Shown here: positions 7,475 through 16,128 of the stretch, piece after piece | Layout: each line of letters begins with the position of its first letter | How positions within the stretch are numbered: the stretch's first letter is position 1 | NCBI GenBank assembly: GCA_030431435.1 | Contig: JAUIJI010000009.1 | Location: forward strand, 1 to 44,498 | Length of the DNA: 44,498 nucleotides | Source: Alphaproteobacteria bacterium | GTDB lineage: Bacteria; Pseudomonadota; Alphaproteobacteria; Sphingomonadales; Sphingomonadaceae | Direction: 5' to 3' | Program-made: the position numbers and the translations under genes | The notes under the pieces: model-generated | The model's database searches: none | The model's input: only the letters and a program-made list of their open reading frames with translations | Told to the model about the DNA's origin: nothing

Positions 7475-8887
7475 ATGCCGGAAGTATTTCAACCCTTCGC
7501 CAGCTTCGGCCTGCAGCAACGCATGCCCATGCGGTTCGAGGCGGATGTCTTCGAATGCGAGGTTGAAGGCGAAATCCCCGAAGCGCTGCGCAACGGCGCC
7601 TATTATCGCACGGGCGGCGACCGGCTGTATCCCACGCTGGAGGAGGACATCATCCTCAACGGCGACGGCATGTTCTCCGCCTTTCATTTCGAGGACGGCC
7701 ACGTTTCCTATCGCAGCCGCTATGTGAAAACCGAAAGGCTGAAGGCAGAGCAGGCCGCGCGCCGCCGCCTTTATGGCAAGTATCGCAACAAATATACCGA
7801 TGACGAAAGCGTCTCGAACCTGCCCAACCGCGACAACACGGGCAACACCTATGCCTTCGCCCACCATGGCGAGCTCTATGCCCTGCGCGAGGATTCGCGG
7901 CCCTATCGCCTTGATCCCGATACGCTGGAAACGCTCGGCGTAGGTGATTTCGGCGATCTTGAGTCCACGGCTTTGACCGCCCACCCGAAGATCGACCCGG
8001 TCACCGGCGAATGGTGGAGCTATGGCGTATTCGCCAAGGGTGAGCCGACCACCGATGCCAGCATCCATGTGTTCGACAAGGACGGGAAGCTGGTGCGCGA
8101 GCAGTGGTTCCACACGCCCTATCCCGGCCTCAGCCATGACTGGGGTATCACCCGAGAACATATCGTGCTGCCGATCATGCCACTGCTGGCAGACGAAGCA
8201 CGACTGCGCGCAGGCGGCGATTACTACCAATATGACCCCGACCTGCCCAGCAAGTGGGGCGTGATGCCGCGCGATGGCGATCCGGCAAGAGACATGCGCT
8301 GGTTCGACATTCCCGGCATCGTGATGGGCCATGTGATGAATGCCTATACTGATGGCGACAAGGTGATCATCGACACGCCGTGTTCGCCCGGCAACTGCTT
8401 CAGCTTCTTCAAGGACAAGCACGGCAACCAGCCGAGCATGCCGGAAACCATCACCCAGATCACCCGCATCACTTTCGACCTGTCGAAGCCCGATGCCGAG
8501 GCAGTCACGCTGGAGGCTCTCAACGGAGCACTGGGCGACATGCCCAAGATCGATGATCGCTATGCCATGCAGAAGTACAATGTGGGCTATTTTGCGCTGC
8601 GCGATTTCCCGCAAATGGGCATCGGCCAGATCGATTGGGAAAGCGGCGAGATCAAGGTCCACGAACTGGAGGGCGCGGCCAGCCAGGAGCCGGTGTTCGT
8701 GCCCCGCACGCCCGACAGCCCCGAAGGCGATGGCTATATCCTTGTCGCCGTGGACCGGATGGCGGAAAAGCGCATGGACCTGCTGATCCTTGACGGGAAT
8801 GACGTTTCGCGCCCCGCCCTTGCCACCATCAAGCTGCCCTTTGCCCAGCCCATGTGTTTCCACGGGTGCTGGGTGCCAAACGGATGA
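7475..8887 (+). CDS. Carotenoid-oxygenase-family dioxygenase, lignostilbene type (copy 1)
   Basis: 470 aa from the ATG at 7475 (GGGAGAG four bases upstream). The ORF-track version from 6635 only reads through the antisense of the neighbouring gene. The family folds as a seven-bladed propeller with a non-heme iron held by four histidines, all present here: His170 (TAHPKIDP), His221 (SHDWGIT), His286 (GHVMNAY) and His463 (FHGCWVP). Overall layout (FEADVFECEVEGEIPEAL, LNGDGMFSAFHF, GKYRNKYTDD) matches lignostilbene dioxygenases, which split the central C=C of 4-hydroxystilbenes into two aldehydes. The conserved Tyr in YRN is present, but the residue that is Lys in LsdA (phenol contact, as I recall the structures) reads Arg here (YALREDS). 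The substrate may therefore differ from the copy at 33858. Confidence 0.9.
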   Translation: MPEVFQPFASFGLQQRMPMRFEADVFECEVEGEIPEALRNGAYYRTGGDRLYPTLEEDIILNGDGMFSAFHFEDGHVSYRSRYVKTERLKAEQAARRRLYGKYRNKYTDDESVSNLPNRDNTGNTYAFAHHGELYALREDSRPYRLDPDTLETLGVGDFGDLESTALTAHPKIDPVTGEWWSYGVFAKGEPTTDASIHVFDKDGKLVREQWFHTPYPGLSHDWGITREHIVLPIMPLLADEARLRAGGDYYQYDPDLPSKWGVMPRDGDPARDMRWFDIPGIVMGHVMNAYTDGDKVIIDTPCSPGNCFSFFKDKHGNQPSMPETITQITRITFDLSKPDAEAVTLEALNGALGDMPKIDDRYAMQKYNVGYFALRDFPQMGIGQIDWESGEIKVHELEGAASQEPVFVPRTPDSPEGDGYILVAVDRMAEKRMDLLILDGNDVSRPALATIKLPFAQPMCFHGCWVPNG

Positions 8888-9104
8888 CGAAGCTGACAGC
8901 GTGACGATGCCCCATACCACTGCCAAGCCCGCAGAAATCTGCGGCAAATGGTGGCCAAAGTGAAATTGACACATGGCAATGACTTTTTTGAGCGGCGCGT
9001 CTTTATTCATGGGGTGAGTTGAGCGGCTTTTGCTGCATGTAGGAAAGCAGCTTTGGACAGGTTGATCGCCTGTTGGCTCAACACGACAACGAGAGGAGCG
9101 ATGG

Positions 9105-9428
9105 ATGACTGACTTATCCCGGGCAAAGGCCTTGCTTGAAGACCAGTTGCAGGAGCTGAAGGCCCGGCTGGAACATATCGAGCGCGACCTTGCCGAACCG
9201 ATGGATGCCGACAGCGGCGAACGCGCCGTCCAGATGGAGGATGACGAGAGCCTGGAAGGCCAGGCCGCGGTCATCGAACAGCGCATCACTGCCACCCAGC
9301 GCGCACTGATGCGGGTGGAGGATGGCTCTTACGGCGAATGCATGAACTGCGGTGAAGAGATCGCCCAGGGAAGGCTCGATGCACGGCCCGAGAGCACGCT
9401 ATGCGTGGCCTGCAAGTCTGAAGGATAG
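9105..9428 (+). CDS. DksA/TraR-family C4 zinc-finger protein
   Basis: 107 aa. A coiled-coil N-terminal half (LLEDQLQELKARLEHIERDL) is followed by a four-cysteine zinc finger CMNC-X17-CVAC near the C-terminus, as in DksA/TraR proteins that enter the RNA polymerase secondary channel. It is shorter than canonical DksA (about 150 aa), so it is a paralogue of the TraR/YbiI/small DksA-like kind rather than the main ppGpp cofactor. The ATG at 9105 has GAGGAG at 9093-9098; the ATG at 9101 is out of frame. The 217 bases before it carry a CCGCAG/CTGCGG hairpin at 8929-8944 and no gene. A strong terminator follows. Confidence 0.88.
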   Translation: MTDLSRAKALLEDQLQELKARLEHIERDLAEPMDADSGERAVQMEDDESLEGQAAVIEQRITATQRALMRVEDGSYGECMNCGEEIAQGRLDARPESTLCVACKSEG

Positions 9429-9486
9429 AGCCTGCGCCATCCCCCGCGCCTGACCGCATGGCATGGCTGTAGGAAAGGCATAAGAA

Positions 9487-9519
9487 AGGGGCGGATCGCT
9501 GCTTTAGCGATCCGCCCCT
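9487..9519. terminator. Bidirectional hairpin terminator
   Basis: A perfect 14-bp stem (AGGGGCGGATCGCT / AGCGATCCGCCCCT) encloses a 5-base loop and is flanked by TCTT on one side and, read on the minus strand, TTTCTTA on the other. It lies between convergent genes (plus-strand zinc-finger gene, minus-strand lipoprotein), so it probably ends both transcripts. Confidence 0.85.
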
Positions 9520-9557
9520 CTTGCTGTGTCGGTGCCTGTGTGGCGGCGACCGGAAGC

Positions 9558-9794
9558 TTATTCGCCCGGTTCGCCCGCGTCAGCTTCTTCGACATCAAGC
9601 GTGGGCACTTCGATGGTTTCTTCTTCCATCTCGACATCGACATCTGCGGTATCGACGTCATATTCGGGCAGTTCACCGCCATCGACCTGCATATCGACTT
9701 CGGGCATGTCGCCTTCTTCGGTCTGTTCGACATCGCAGGCGGCAAGGCCAAGGGCTGCTGCGGGAAGGATGGTGGCAATGATAATCTTGCGCAT
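9558..9794 (-). CDS. Small acidic lipoprotein, unknown function
   Basis: 78 aa from the ATG at 9794, chosen because AGGAGA lies just upstream and a signal peptide begins there; the 105-aa track version adds an unlikely N-terminus. MRKIIIATILPAAALGLAAC is a signal peptide ending in an LAAC lipobox, so the mature protein would be lipid-anchored at its cysteine. The mature part is almost wholly acidic with a V/D/E repeat character (VDVEMEEETIEVPTLDVEEAD) and no aromatic core, suggesting a disordered periplasmic chain, perhaps cation-binding. No family recognised. Its gene ends toward the shared terminator at 9487-9519. Confidence 0.65.
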   Translation of the reverse strand: MRKIIIATILPAAALGLAACDVEQTEEGDMPEVDMQVDGGELPEYDVDTADVDVEMEEETIEVPTLDVEEADAGEPGE

Positions 9795-9896
9795 TGTATT
9801 CTCCTGTTGGTCAACCAATCGAACGGGAAGCTGACAAACAGGTTCCGAAAAACTGCAAAATCTCTTACTTGCCAATTACTTGGTGCGTATCCGGGC

Positions 9897-10766
9897 CTAT
9901 AGCTGACGCGCAACCCGCCGCACGAATCCTGACAGCATGCGCTCTGTCTCGCGGCTCGAACTGCCAATTGATAGCGCGGGCGTCAGATGGTTGTGGCCGG
10001 ACAAATAGTGCATTTCCGGCATCTGTCCCTTGGCATCGGTCCATTGTGCAACGAGCTGCGCGGCTTGCCGCTGGAAGTCCTCCGGATCGAATTCGGCGAC
10101 AGAGAATTGCATCGGAACCTCGCTCGCCAGCAGGCCAGCCATGCAGCTGGCTGGCCCCCAGCCTGCGCGGTCTTCACCGTAATAGGCCTCGGCATGCGAG
10201 TTTGGCTCGCAGGTCGTGGTGTCGAAAATGCCGCTCATCAGCACGGCCCCGGCGATCCCCGCCGCATGCTCGCGTCGGTGAGCGAGGTAGCCTGCCACAT
10301 GCGTTGCACCCGCAGACTGTCCGGAAATGACAATCTTGTCCGGATCGCCGCCATATTGCGCCACGTTTTCGCGCAGCCACTGCACGGCAGCCTGCATGTC
10401 ATCCGGGCCGGACGGGAAGCGGTTCGCAGGCGCAAGGCGATAGGTCAGCGTCACCCCCACCCAGCCGTGCCGCGCGGCGAAATCGCCCATGTTGGAATAG
10501 AACGGGCTGCCTTCGGTGTGCTTGTCCCCCATCACGAAGCCGCCGCCATGGACATAGACGAAAACCGGCGCGCCCTGAGGTTTGCCCTGGGTGAAAATGT
10601 CGAGCCGGTTGCGCTCGTCAGGGCCATAGGAAATGTCGCGGACAACTTCGGTATCCGGGTCCATCCCCTTGCTGATCGTGCGCATCAGCTGCTGGGTGCC
10701 ACCGAGCATGTCTGGCGTCAGATCCCGGCCAAGGGCTTCGAGTTGCGAGCGAATTGCTGGGGTCAT
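9897..10766 (-). CDS. Alpha/beta hydrolase, hormone-sensitive-lipase-type esterase
   Basis: 289 aa. The oxyanion-hole motif HGGGFVMGD and the nucleophile elbow GQSAGA place it in the HSL (family IV) esterases; VAEFDPED probably holds the acid and SGHNHLT the histidine of the triad. No signal peptide, so it acts in the cytoplasm on a short-chain or aryl ester or amide. Its ATG overlaps the stop of the alcohol dehydrogenase gene (ATGA at 10763-10766), so the two are translationally coupled. It is the last gene of the minus-strand set TonB receptor, aldehyde dehydrogenase, alcohol dehydrogenase, esterase. Kynurenine-formamidase-like activity cannot be ruled out. Confidence 0.9.
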   Translation of the reverse strand: MTPAIRSQLEALGRDLTPDMLGGTQQLMRTISKGMDPDTEVVRDISYGPDERNRLDIFTQGKPQGAPVFVYVHGGGFVMGDKHTEGSPFYSNMGDFAARHGWVGVTLTYRLAPANRFPSGPDDMQAAVQWLRENVAQYGGDPDKIVISGQSAGATHVAGYLAHRREHAAGIAGAVLMSGIFDTTTCEPNSHAEAYYGEDRAGWGPASCMAGLLASEVPMQFSVAEFDPEDFQRQAAQLVAQWTDAKGQMPEMHYLSGHNHLTPALSIGSSSRETERMLSGFVRRVARQL

Positions 10767-11863
10767 GGTTGTTCCTCCATCAACAGGACTGGTTTGATTG
10801 CCTTGCCGGAGTGTGCATCGGCAAAGGCACGTTCGATTTCGGCGAAGGGGTAGAAGCTCAAAAGGCGGTCAAACGGCAGCTTGCCTTGGCGCCAGTATTC
10901 GGCGAGCTGCGGCAGGAAGGTTTGTGGATTGGCATCGCCTCCCAAAATGCCGCGCAGTTGCTTGCCCCCTGCCAGCATGGCGAACATCTGCGGCGCCCAT
11001 TCTCCCAGGGGAGCAGCCACAAAGCCCGCCGTGCCATTCATCGCCAGCACCTCCAGCGCCAGCGAATGGACCGGCGGTGCATTGGTGGTGTTGAATGTGA
11101 AGTCGACACCCCGCCCCGTCAACCGGCGGATCTTGCCGCCGATGTCGTCCTCGTCACCCTTGACGCAGTCTGTGGCGCCCAGATCGCGGGCGAGTTCCAG
11201 CCGATCCTCGCTAAGGTCCACCGCCACGATCCGCTTTGCGCCGACCAGCTTGGCCGCCATCACGGCAGACAGGCCCACGCCGCCGGTGCCGAAAATCGCG
11301 ATAGTATCGCCAAAGCCCACCTTCAGCGCCTCGATCACCCCGCCAGCACCGGTCACCACGCCGCAACCCAAGGGGCCAAGCTTTTCCAGCGGCAGGTCCT
11401 TGTCCATCTTCACCGCCGTGCGCACGGGCACGATGGAATGGCTGGCGAAGCTCGATTGGCCGAAGAAGTGCGAATGCACCGCACCTTCATCGCCGCATAG
11501 CGCGGTGGAGCCATCCAGCCGCTTTCCGCCAAAGCACAAAGGCATGGCGAGATCGCAATAGGTCGGCCTTCCGGCAAGGCAGCTGGGGCATTTGCCGCAG
11601 CTATTGCCTGACAGGATCACATGGTCGCCGACTTCGAAAGCGCTGACGCCCTCGCCCAGTTCCTCGACCACGCCCGCGCCTTCATGGCCAAGCACGATGG
11701 GCTGCGGCGAATGACGGCCGGGATGTTCGTGCAAATCCGTGTGGCAGATGCCGGTGGCGACCAGCCTTATGCGCATTTCACCTGCGCGCGGAGCCTCCTG
11801 CTCCAGCTCGACAAGCTGCGGCGCAGGCCCCCCATGGCCGCTCAAGGCTGCGGTTATTTTCAT
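10763..11863 (-). CDS. Zinc-dependent alcohol dehydrogenase (aryl-alcohol type)
   Basis: 366 aa from the ATG at 11863 (GGGGAG upstream; the track start at 11935 runs into the previous gene). Catalytic zinc ligands lie in [10 protein letters not shown] and LGHEGAG; the structural zinc loop is [15 protein letters not shown]. The NAD-binding motif is [10 protein letters not shown], followed by [13 protein letters not shown], whose acidic residue favours NAD over NADP. Layout matches class III/benzyl-alcohol dehydrogenase relatives, so oxidation of an aromatic alcohol to its aldehyde is likely, with the adjacent aldehyde dehydrogenase (25 bases upstream) taking the product to the acid. The substrate itself is inferred from context. 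Confidence 0.92.
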   Translation of the reverse strand: MKITAALSGHGGPAPQLVELEQEAPRAGEMRIRLVATGICHTDLHEHPGRHSPQPIVLGHEGAGVVEELGEGVSAFEVGDHVILSGNSCGKCPSCLAGRPTYCDLAMPLCFGGKRLDGSTALCGDEGAVHSHFFGQSSFASHSIVPVRTAVKMDKDLPLEKLGPLGCGVVTGAGGVIEALKVGFGDTIAIFGTGGVGLSAVMAAKLVGAKRIVAVDLSEDRLELARDLGATDCVKGDEDDIGGKIRRLTGRGVDFTFNTTNAPPVHSLALEVLAMNGTAGFVAAPLGEWAPQMFAMLAGGKQLRGILGGDANPQTFLPQLAEYWRQGKLPFDRLLSFYPFAEIERAFADAHSGKAIKPVLLMEEQP

Positions 11864-11888
11864 TGAATGCTCCCCTGCAAGGGAAGGA

Positions 11889-13340
11889 TCACGATGCCTT
11901 CCCCATGTGATGATCGTCCTGGATGTTGGCGACATCGCCGGTCTGGGTCAGCAGGCTCTTCCGCCTGAGGAAGCGGCGCAGGCTTTCCAGCCCCATGCGC
12001 GGCGCGCCATAGCCGGACCAGCCGAAGCTGTCCGAACCGAAGGTGCGCGACTTGGCGAAGGTGAGGAAGGTATCCTGCAGGAAGATGCCGCCTGCGTTGA
12101 TCTGCTTGCCGATGGCTTTCGCTTCCTGTGCATCGCCCGCGATCACGCTGGCGGTGAGTCCGAAATTGGTATCGTTCGCCAGCCGGATCGCCTCCTCCGT
12201 GGTCGAATAGGCCATCACCGGGATGCACGGCCCGAAAGTCTCGTCCTGCATGATTTCCATGTCGTGATTGACGCCGGTGAGCACGGTCGGGCGCAGGTAG
12301 AGCCCGCCGTCGATATCCTCGATCTCCCCGCCCGTCAGCACGCTCGCGCCCTTGGCTTTCGCATCCGCGATATGACGCGCGACGATCTCTGCCTGCGGGG
12401 CAAAGGTGAAGGGGCCGATATGTCCGGCGCGCGGGTTTTCGTTGTTGAGGCGCACGGCCTTCGCTTTTTCCACCAGCTGCGCCACGAATTCATCGTGAAT
12501 GCTCTCATGCACATAAACCCGCTCGATCGAATAGCAGACCTGGCCCGTCGCATAGACCGCGCCGCGCAGCACCGCCGTGCTCGCGCGGTCGATATCGGCA
12601 GTCTCGGTAACGATGCACGGGTCCTTGCCGCCAAGTTCGAGGTTGCAGGGAATGAGCCGTTCGGCACAGGCCACCGCCACCTTGCGGCCCGTGGGAACGG
12701 AGCCGGTGAAGCAGATCGTATCCGCTTCCTCGATCACGGCCTGGCCCACTTCGCCGGGGCCGGTAACATAGTCGAACACTGCCGCCAGCTCAGGCACCTT
12801 GCGCACGGTTTCGAACAAGGCCTCGATCACGCGCGGGGTCACTTCGCTTGGCTTCAAGAGCACGGCAGACCCGGCGAACAGTGCAGGCACGGCATCGAGC
12901 AGGGCGAGCATCAGCGGCGCATTCCACGGGCTGATAACCCCGGTGATCGGGTAAGCGACGACCTGCGATTCCACCGATACAGTGGGCATCGAACTGCTCA
13001 TGCCTTCCCATTTCAGGCTCTCGAAGGCCTTGGGCGCATCTTCCAGCCAGCCGCCGATATTGCCCATGGTAATAAAGCCCTGCAGGTAGCTGGTGTGGCA
13101 CCCGCCGGTATCGACCGCGTCAGCCTCGCCAATGGCCATCGCGCTTTCCTTCACCGCACCCAGCCAGCGCGCCATGACGCCGCAACGCCCTTCCACGCCC
13201 ATGGCTTCCCAGCCGCGCTGGTTTTCGCGCAGCCGAGCGGCCTTTTCAGCCACTTCCTCACGGGTGGAAACAGGTATGGAATGGTCAGCAGCGCCGGTGC
13301 GCGGATTGCGCACGTCAAGCACGGCAGCAGTGGCTGTCAT
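11889..13340 (-). CDS. Aldehyde dehydrogenase (copy 1, beside Zn alcohol dehydrogenase)
   Basis: 483 aa from the ATG at 13340, which has GGGAGAG upstream. Family motifs: ISPWNAPLML (coenzyme site), FTGSVPTGRKV, the general base in NLELGGKDPCIV, the catalytic cysteine in ATGQVCYSIERVYV and ETFGPCIPVM. It oxidises an aldehyde to the carboxylate with NAD(P). It stands between the TonB receptor gene (64 bases upstream) and the alcohol dehydrogenase gene, so alcohol-to-acid conversion of an imported compound is the natural reading. An aromatic aldehyde such as vanillin is a guess from the locus. Confidence 0.93.
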   Translation of the reverse strand: MTATAAVLDVRNPRTGAADHSIPVSTREEVAEKAARLRENQRGWEAMGVEGRCGVMARWLGAVKESAMAIGEADAVDTGGCHTSYLQGFITMGNIGGWLEDAPKAFESLKWEGMSSSMPTVSVESQVVAYPITGVISPWNAPLMLALLDAVPALFAGSAVLLKPSEVTPRVIEALFETVRKVPELAAVFDYVTGPGEVGQAVIEEADTICFTGSVPTGRKVAVACAERLIPCNLELGGKDPCIVTETADIDRASTAVLRGAVYATGQVCYSIERVYVHESIHDEFVAQLVEKAKAVRLNNENPRAGHIGPFTFAPQAEIVARHIADAKAKGASVLTGGEIEDIDGGLYLRPTVLTGVNHDMEIMQDETFGPCIPVMAYSTTEEAIRLANDTNFGLTASVIAGDAQEAKAIGKQINAGGIFLQDTFLTFAKSRTFGSDSFGWSGYGAPRMGLESLRRFLRRKSLLTQTGDVANIQDDHHMGKAS

Positions 13341-13404
13341 GGTTCTCTCCCTCTGGCCGGACAATGCCTAACCGCTTGCCTTGCCAGAGGGTAGAGGGAA
13401 ATGG

Positions 13405-15417
13405 TCAGAAACCGTAACGCAGGCCCAGCCAGAAGGTCTGCGGCACGCCGTAATCCATCGATCCGCCCTGGTTGCGGGTCACGATGATCTCGTCAAACAG
13501 GTTTTCGACGCGGGCAACGGCTGACAGGCGGCCAGCCACCGGCACCTGCGCAAACAGGTCCACCGTGGTGGCGGCAGGCAGTACGTCGGTTTCCTGGTCG
13601 CTTTCGAACTGGTCAGAAACGTGGCGCAGTGTCGCAGCAAAGCGCATGCCATTGGTATCGGTATAGCTCGCCGTTGCGCTGGCCGAGAAGCTGGGCACCT
13701 GCGAGGGGCGGTTGCCATCGAGCGGCGCGGCAAATCCGGTGCCCACGACCTCGGCATCTGTCAGCGCCATCGACGCGTTGAAGCCCCACGGCCCGCGCTG
13801 CAGGTTTGCGGCAAACTCGATCCCGAAGGCATCGATTGCATCGAGGTTGCGGCGCTGACGCAGATTGGGCGCGAGCGTGACGTTGGCGATGGCGTTCTTC
13901 ACCTTGTTATCGAATACGGTGACGGCAAATTGCGTGCCCTCGTCAATGTCGAAGTCGATCCCTGCCTCATACCCTTCGAGCTTCTCGGGCTGCAGGTCCT
14001 CGTTCGCATTGGTCACGACAGGGAAGACCACGAAAGGCCGGTACAGCTCATTGAGCGTGGGCAAGCGGATGCCGGTGTAGGCTGCGGCACGCAGGCGCAC
14101 CACGTCACTTGCCTCGACAATGGCGCCGGCGCGCCAGGTCACTTCCCAGTCCGAGCGGTTGGCATAGCTGTCATCGCGAACAACTGCGCCGCTACCGTCG
14201 AAGCTGCGATAGAAGCCGTCCTTGATCGCATAGCGGTCTGCACGAAGGCCCCCGGTCAGCGTGACCGGGCCAAGCTCGACATCATTCTCGACGAACAGGC
14301 CAAGGTTGGTGTTCACACCGCCGGCAAAGCGTTCCTCGGTCAGATTGCCGGAAAATGCGGAATAGGCATCTTCGAACAGGTTGCCCTTGCTGCGGCGGTA
14401 ATCGACACCGATGCGCAGGACCATGCCCTCACCCACAGGCGGGCGCACTTCGATTTTGCCACCCTGCCCCTCTGAAGGCGTATCTTTCTGGTCGAGCACG
14501 CGAACGAACCGGGTGGAGGAGATCACGACATTGGTGAAGTTGCGCCACTGGGCATAGGCCACCGCGTCCACTTCCCACGGACCGCGGCTTACCACGCGCA
14601 GGCTCAGGTCCTCTCCGCTCATGGAATTGTCCGCACCGTCAAAACGCAAGGTGCGGTTGTCTTCATAGGCAAGTCCGCGCAACTGCACTTCCAGCGGGCC
14701 GACTTCCTGCACAACACGGCCACTGACCGACCATGCATCGTAATTGGCGCGGCTGGTTGCGGGGACACGCTGGCTGGGCGGGGTGGTGAAGAAACCGTCC
14801 CCGCGCTCCCACCGGCCGGAAACAACCGCAAAGCCATTGCCGATCTCAGGCGCGATGCTGGCGGACATTTCGGTCGCCTCGCGCTGGTTGGCCAGCACCT
14901 GCCCGGTAAACAGGCCCAGTTCCGGTGCACCGGCGCTGTTGAGTTCGATGGTGCCGGCAAGCGCGCCGGAACCGAACGGACCGGAACCGCCGCCGCGCGT
15001 CACACGGATCGATGAAAGGCGGTCAGGTGCAATTGCGCTGAAAGGAATGTAGCCGAAGAACGGGTCATTCATTGGCACGCCATCGAGCAGCACCAGCGCG
15101 CGGCTGGAGGCATTGCCCCCCAGCGCCCGCAAGGTTGCGCCCTGTGCCGAAGGATTGGACGATCGGCTGTCCGACCGGCGGAACTGTTGGAAACCGGCAA
15201 CGTTTGCCAGGGCATCTTCCAGGCGACCCGAAGCCGCAGTCTGGATCAGGTCGCGATCGATGTCGACGGTGGAATAGGCATCAGGGTTTGCCGGGGTATC
15301 CCCCAGGCCTTCACCCAGCACGATAATGGTATCCTCGTTCGCCTGTTCATCATCCTGCGCGACGGCAGGAGCAGAGATCAGGGCGGCACTTGCGCTGGCG
15401 AGCAGCAGCTTTTTCAT
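13405..15417 (-). CDS. TonB-dependent outer-membrane receptor
   Basis: 670 aa from the ATG at 15417, where a signal peptide MKKLLLASASAALISAPAVAQ begins; the track start at 15486 adds a non-signal N-terminus and the upstream site is weak. A TonB-box-like DTIIVLGEG follows the signal. The plug domain carries AALVLLDGVPMND-type residues (SSRALVLLDGVPMNDPFFG) and VTRGGGSGPFGSGALAG. The barrel ends LGLRYGF with the terminal Phe needed for outer-membrane assembly. Its place ahead of aldehyde and alcohol dehydrogenase genes suggests import of an aromatic or ester substrate rather than iron, as shown for some sphingomonad lignin-dimer receptors; this is inference. It is divergent from the lipoprotein gene at 15522. 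Confidence 0.93.
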   Translation of the reverse strand: MKKLLLASASAALISAPAVAQDDEQANEDTIIVLGEGLGDTPANPDAYSTVDIDRDLIQTAASGRLEDALANVAGFQQFRRSDSRSSNPSAQGATLRALGGNASSRALVLLDGVPMNDPFFGYIPFSAIAPDRLSSIRVTRGGGSGPFGSGALAGTIELNSAGAPELGLFTGQVLANQREATEMSASIAPEIGNGFAVVSGRWERGDGFFTTPPSQRVPATSRANYDAWSVSGRVVQEVGPLEVQLRGLAYEDNRTLRFDGADNSMSGEDLSLRVVSRGPWEVDAVAYAQWRNFTNVVISSTRFVRVLDQKDTPSEGQGGKIEVRPPVGEGMVLRIGVDYRRSKGNLFEDAYSAFSGNLTEERFAGGVNTNLGLFVENDVELGPVTLTGGLRADRYAIKDGFYRSFDGSGAVVRDDSYANRSDWEVTWRAGAIVEASDVVRLRAAAYTGIRLPTLNELYRPFVVFPVVTNANEDLQPEKLEGYEAGIDFDIDEGTQFAVTVFDNKVKNAIANVTLAPNLRQRRNLDAIDAFGIEFAANLQRGPWGFNASMALTDAEVVGTGFAAPLDGNRPSQVPSFSASATASYTDTNGMRFAATLRHVSDQFESDQETDVLPAATTVDLFAQVPVAGRLSAVARVENLFDEIIVTRNQGGSMDYGVPQTFWLGLRYGF

Positions 15418-15521
15418 GTGTAAATCTCTTATCAAGTTGATTTTGTCCGAAATGCCCTTAGCGACTCTGCCTTGCCGCGTCACCATGGGAATGGCAGTAA
15501 GCGTGTGGAGAGGGGAAATTC

Positions 15522-16100
15522 ATGCGAATTCTGACTATTTCGATTGCTGCCGCCCTTCTGGCCGGCTGCTCTGACACCACGCTGACAGACGAGGAAGCAC
15601 AAGTGAGCGAACAACCAACCGCCATTGGCGAAAACACCCTTTCAGGCACGGCGCCTGAAGTGGCCCAGGACCACGCAGTGCTGCTGGCAAGTGACGACCC
15701 CCAGCTCGCCGCCAACAAGAAGCTGGTCTATGACATGTATCGCATCGTGCTGCAGGCAGGCCTGGCTGACCGCGCGGGTGAATTCATCCGCGAGGATTAT
15801 ATCCAGCACAACCCGATGGCGGCGCAAGGCCTTGCTGGCGTGCAGGACTATGTGCGCGCGACACGCCCCGAGCGCGAGATCAAGGACGTGATCGACCTCC
15901 CGCTGATCAGCATGGTGGCCGAGCGGGACATGGTGACGATGGCCTTTGTCCGTCCGGAAAAGGACGCGAACGGCGAAACCTATTATTCGACCTGGTTCGA
16001 CCTGTTCCGGATCGAGGACGGCAAGATCGCCGAACACTGGGACCCGATGCTGAAAAGCGATGCCCCAATCGATCCCAACGACAATAGGCTTGAGGGCTAG
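15522..16100 (+). CDS. Periplasmic SnoaL-like lipoprotein
   Basis: 192 aa. MRILTISIAAALLAGC is a lipoprotein signal with lipobox LAGC. After a spacer comes a SnoaL-like domain (ANKKLVYDMYRIVLQAGL, YIQHNPMAAQG, FDLFRIEDGKIAEHWDPM). The YIQHN and RIEDGxIAEHWD signatures are shared with the cytoplasmic copy at 41543-41932, so the two are paralogues in different compartments. A GAGAGGGGAA site precedes the ATG. The PQQ dehydrogenase gene starts 28 bases downstream and is also periplasmic, which suggests they act on the same compound. The catalytic role is unknown. Confidence 0.86.
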   Translation: MRILTISIAAALLAGCSDTTLTDEEAQVSEQPTAIGENTLSGTAPEVAQDHAVLLASDDPQLAANKKLVYDMYRIVLQAGLADRAGEFIREDYIQHNPMAAQGLAGVQDYVRATRPEREIKDVIDLPLISMVAERDMVTMAFVRPEKDANGETYYSTWFDLFRIEDGKIAEHWDPMLKSDAPIDPNDNRLEG

Positions 16101-16128
16101 GGGAAACAGATCGGGACGGGAGAGGATC

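Noticed and set aside
8929-8944. CCGCAG-AAAT-CTGCGG hairpin after the first dioxygenase as a terminator
   Set aside because: Only a 6-bp stem and no T-run; kept as a note in the neighbouring gene entry.
8966-8971. TTGACA as a -35 box for the zinc-finger gene
   Set aside because: No acceptable -10 at 16-18 bases; not reported as a promoter.
7445-9295. 616-aa minus-strand ORF opposite the first dioxygenase
   Set aside because: Shadow ORF; spans the dioxygenase, the gap and part of the zinc-finger gene with no domain.
11739-13394. 551-aa plus-strand ORF opposite aldehyde dehydrogenase copy 1
   Set aside because: Shadow ORF running over the start of two minus-strand genes.
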